DNA of 64,000 nt from Mycobacteroides abscessus ATCC 19977 (GTDB lineage: Bacteria; Actinomycetota; Actinomycetes; Mycobacteriales; Mycobacteriaceae). Position 1 is the stretch's first letter, and each line of letters begins with the position of its first letter. The notes under the pieces are model-generated. The model saw nothing but the letters and a program-made list of their open reading frames with translations. It was not told the DNA's origin and ran no database searches. Made by a program: the position numbers and the translations under genes. Where the stretch lies: assembly GCF_000069185.1 (NCBI RefSeq), contig NC_010397.1:1612001-1676000 (forward strand), in the 5' to 3' direction. Of this stretch, positions 63,962 to 64,000 are shown one piece after another.

Positions 63962-64000
63962 GGGAGCGGCGGGCGAAATCGGGTGCGTGCTCGGGCAGTG

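Overview
This window looks like chromosome of a rapidly growing mycobacterium, most likely of the Mycobacteroides abscessus-chelonae group (inference). It is uniformly GC-rich and uses many GTG starts. Most of it follows the gene order I remember for the Mycobacterium tuberculosis block from clpP2/clpX (about Rv2460c-Rv2457c) through korAB, rpfE, valS-folC-ndk, rne, rplU-rpmA-obg-proB, proA, nadD, gpgP-octT, comEA-comEC-holA and rpsT to lepA and a GH15 trehalase (about Rv2402). Differences from that order suggest a fast-growing relative rather than the tuberculosis complex. I found no tRNA, rRNA, insertion sequence, prophage or CRISPR array.

Layout. 1-3.6 kb: end of clpP2, clpX, a mycothiol-dependent-enzyme-like protein, an acetyltransferase and a small coiled protein. 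3.6-6.7 kb: an acyl-CoA desaturase with its flavin/[2Fe-2S] reductase, divergent from a FabR/DesT-like TetR regulator. 6.7-14 kb: a 53-residue membrane protein, a permuted-papain-like hydrolase, fdhD-fdhF (molybdenum enzyme), and korA-korB (2-oxoglutarate:ferredoxin oxidoreductase). 14-17.5 kb: a small secreted protein, an AT-rich regulatory region with a structured leader, a short resuscitation-promoting factor, mobA and a YibE/F membrane protein. 17.5-20 kb: VOC protein, FAD monooxygenase, DUF937 protein. 20-28.5 kb: valS-folC-DUF4233-ndk and rne. 28.5-35.8 kb: two small exported proteins, rplU-rpmA-obg-proB, three secreted proteins that look like distant relatives, and a ribokinase. 35.8-45.3 kb: proA, a MoxR/VWA pair, nadD-rsfS-gpgP-octT-degV, comEA-comEC. 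45.3-50.5 kb: a block not expected at this place, made of a flavoprotein and a tightly overlapping four-gene membrane operon. 50.7-64 kb: holA, rpsT, a predicted amidoligase cluster (CP-ATP-grasp, alpha-E, transglutaminase), a TetR regulator, a PemK-like protein, lepA, nitronate monooxygenase, GH15 trehalase and two paralogous DUF3298-type lipoproteins.

How genes work together. DesA3-type desaturase plus reductase form an electron-transfer pair under a likely unsaturated-fatty-acid-sensing repressor. MobA supplies the guanylated molybdenum cofactor and FdhD the sulfur needed by FdhF, so these lie close to their client. gpgP and octT belong to methylglucose lipopolysaccharide synthesis. The CP-ATP-grasp/alpha-E/transglutaminase trio is a predicted but uncharacterised peptide-modifying system. 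The best candidate for an undescribed system is the four-gene membrane operon at 46833-50544. It encodes a multi-spanning protein with a YtkA/FixH-like outer domain, a 52-residue membrane peptide, a His-containing cupredoxin-like lipoprotein without type-1 copper ligands, and a roughly ten-helix protein with an AHGxGGxxDLPIP-type N-terminus.
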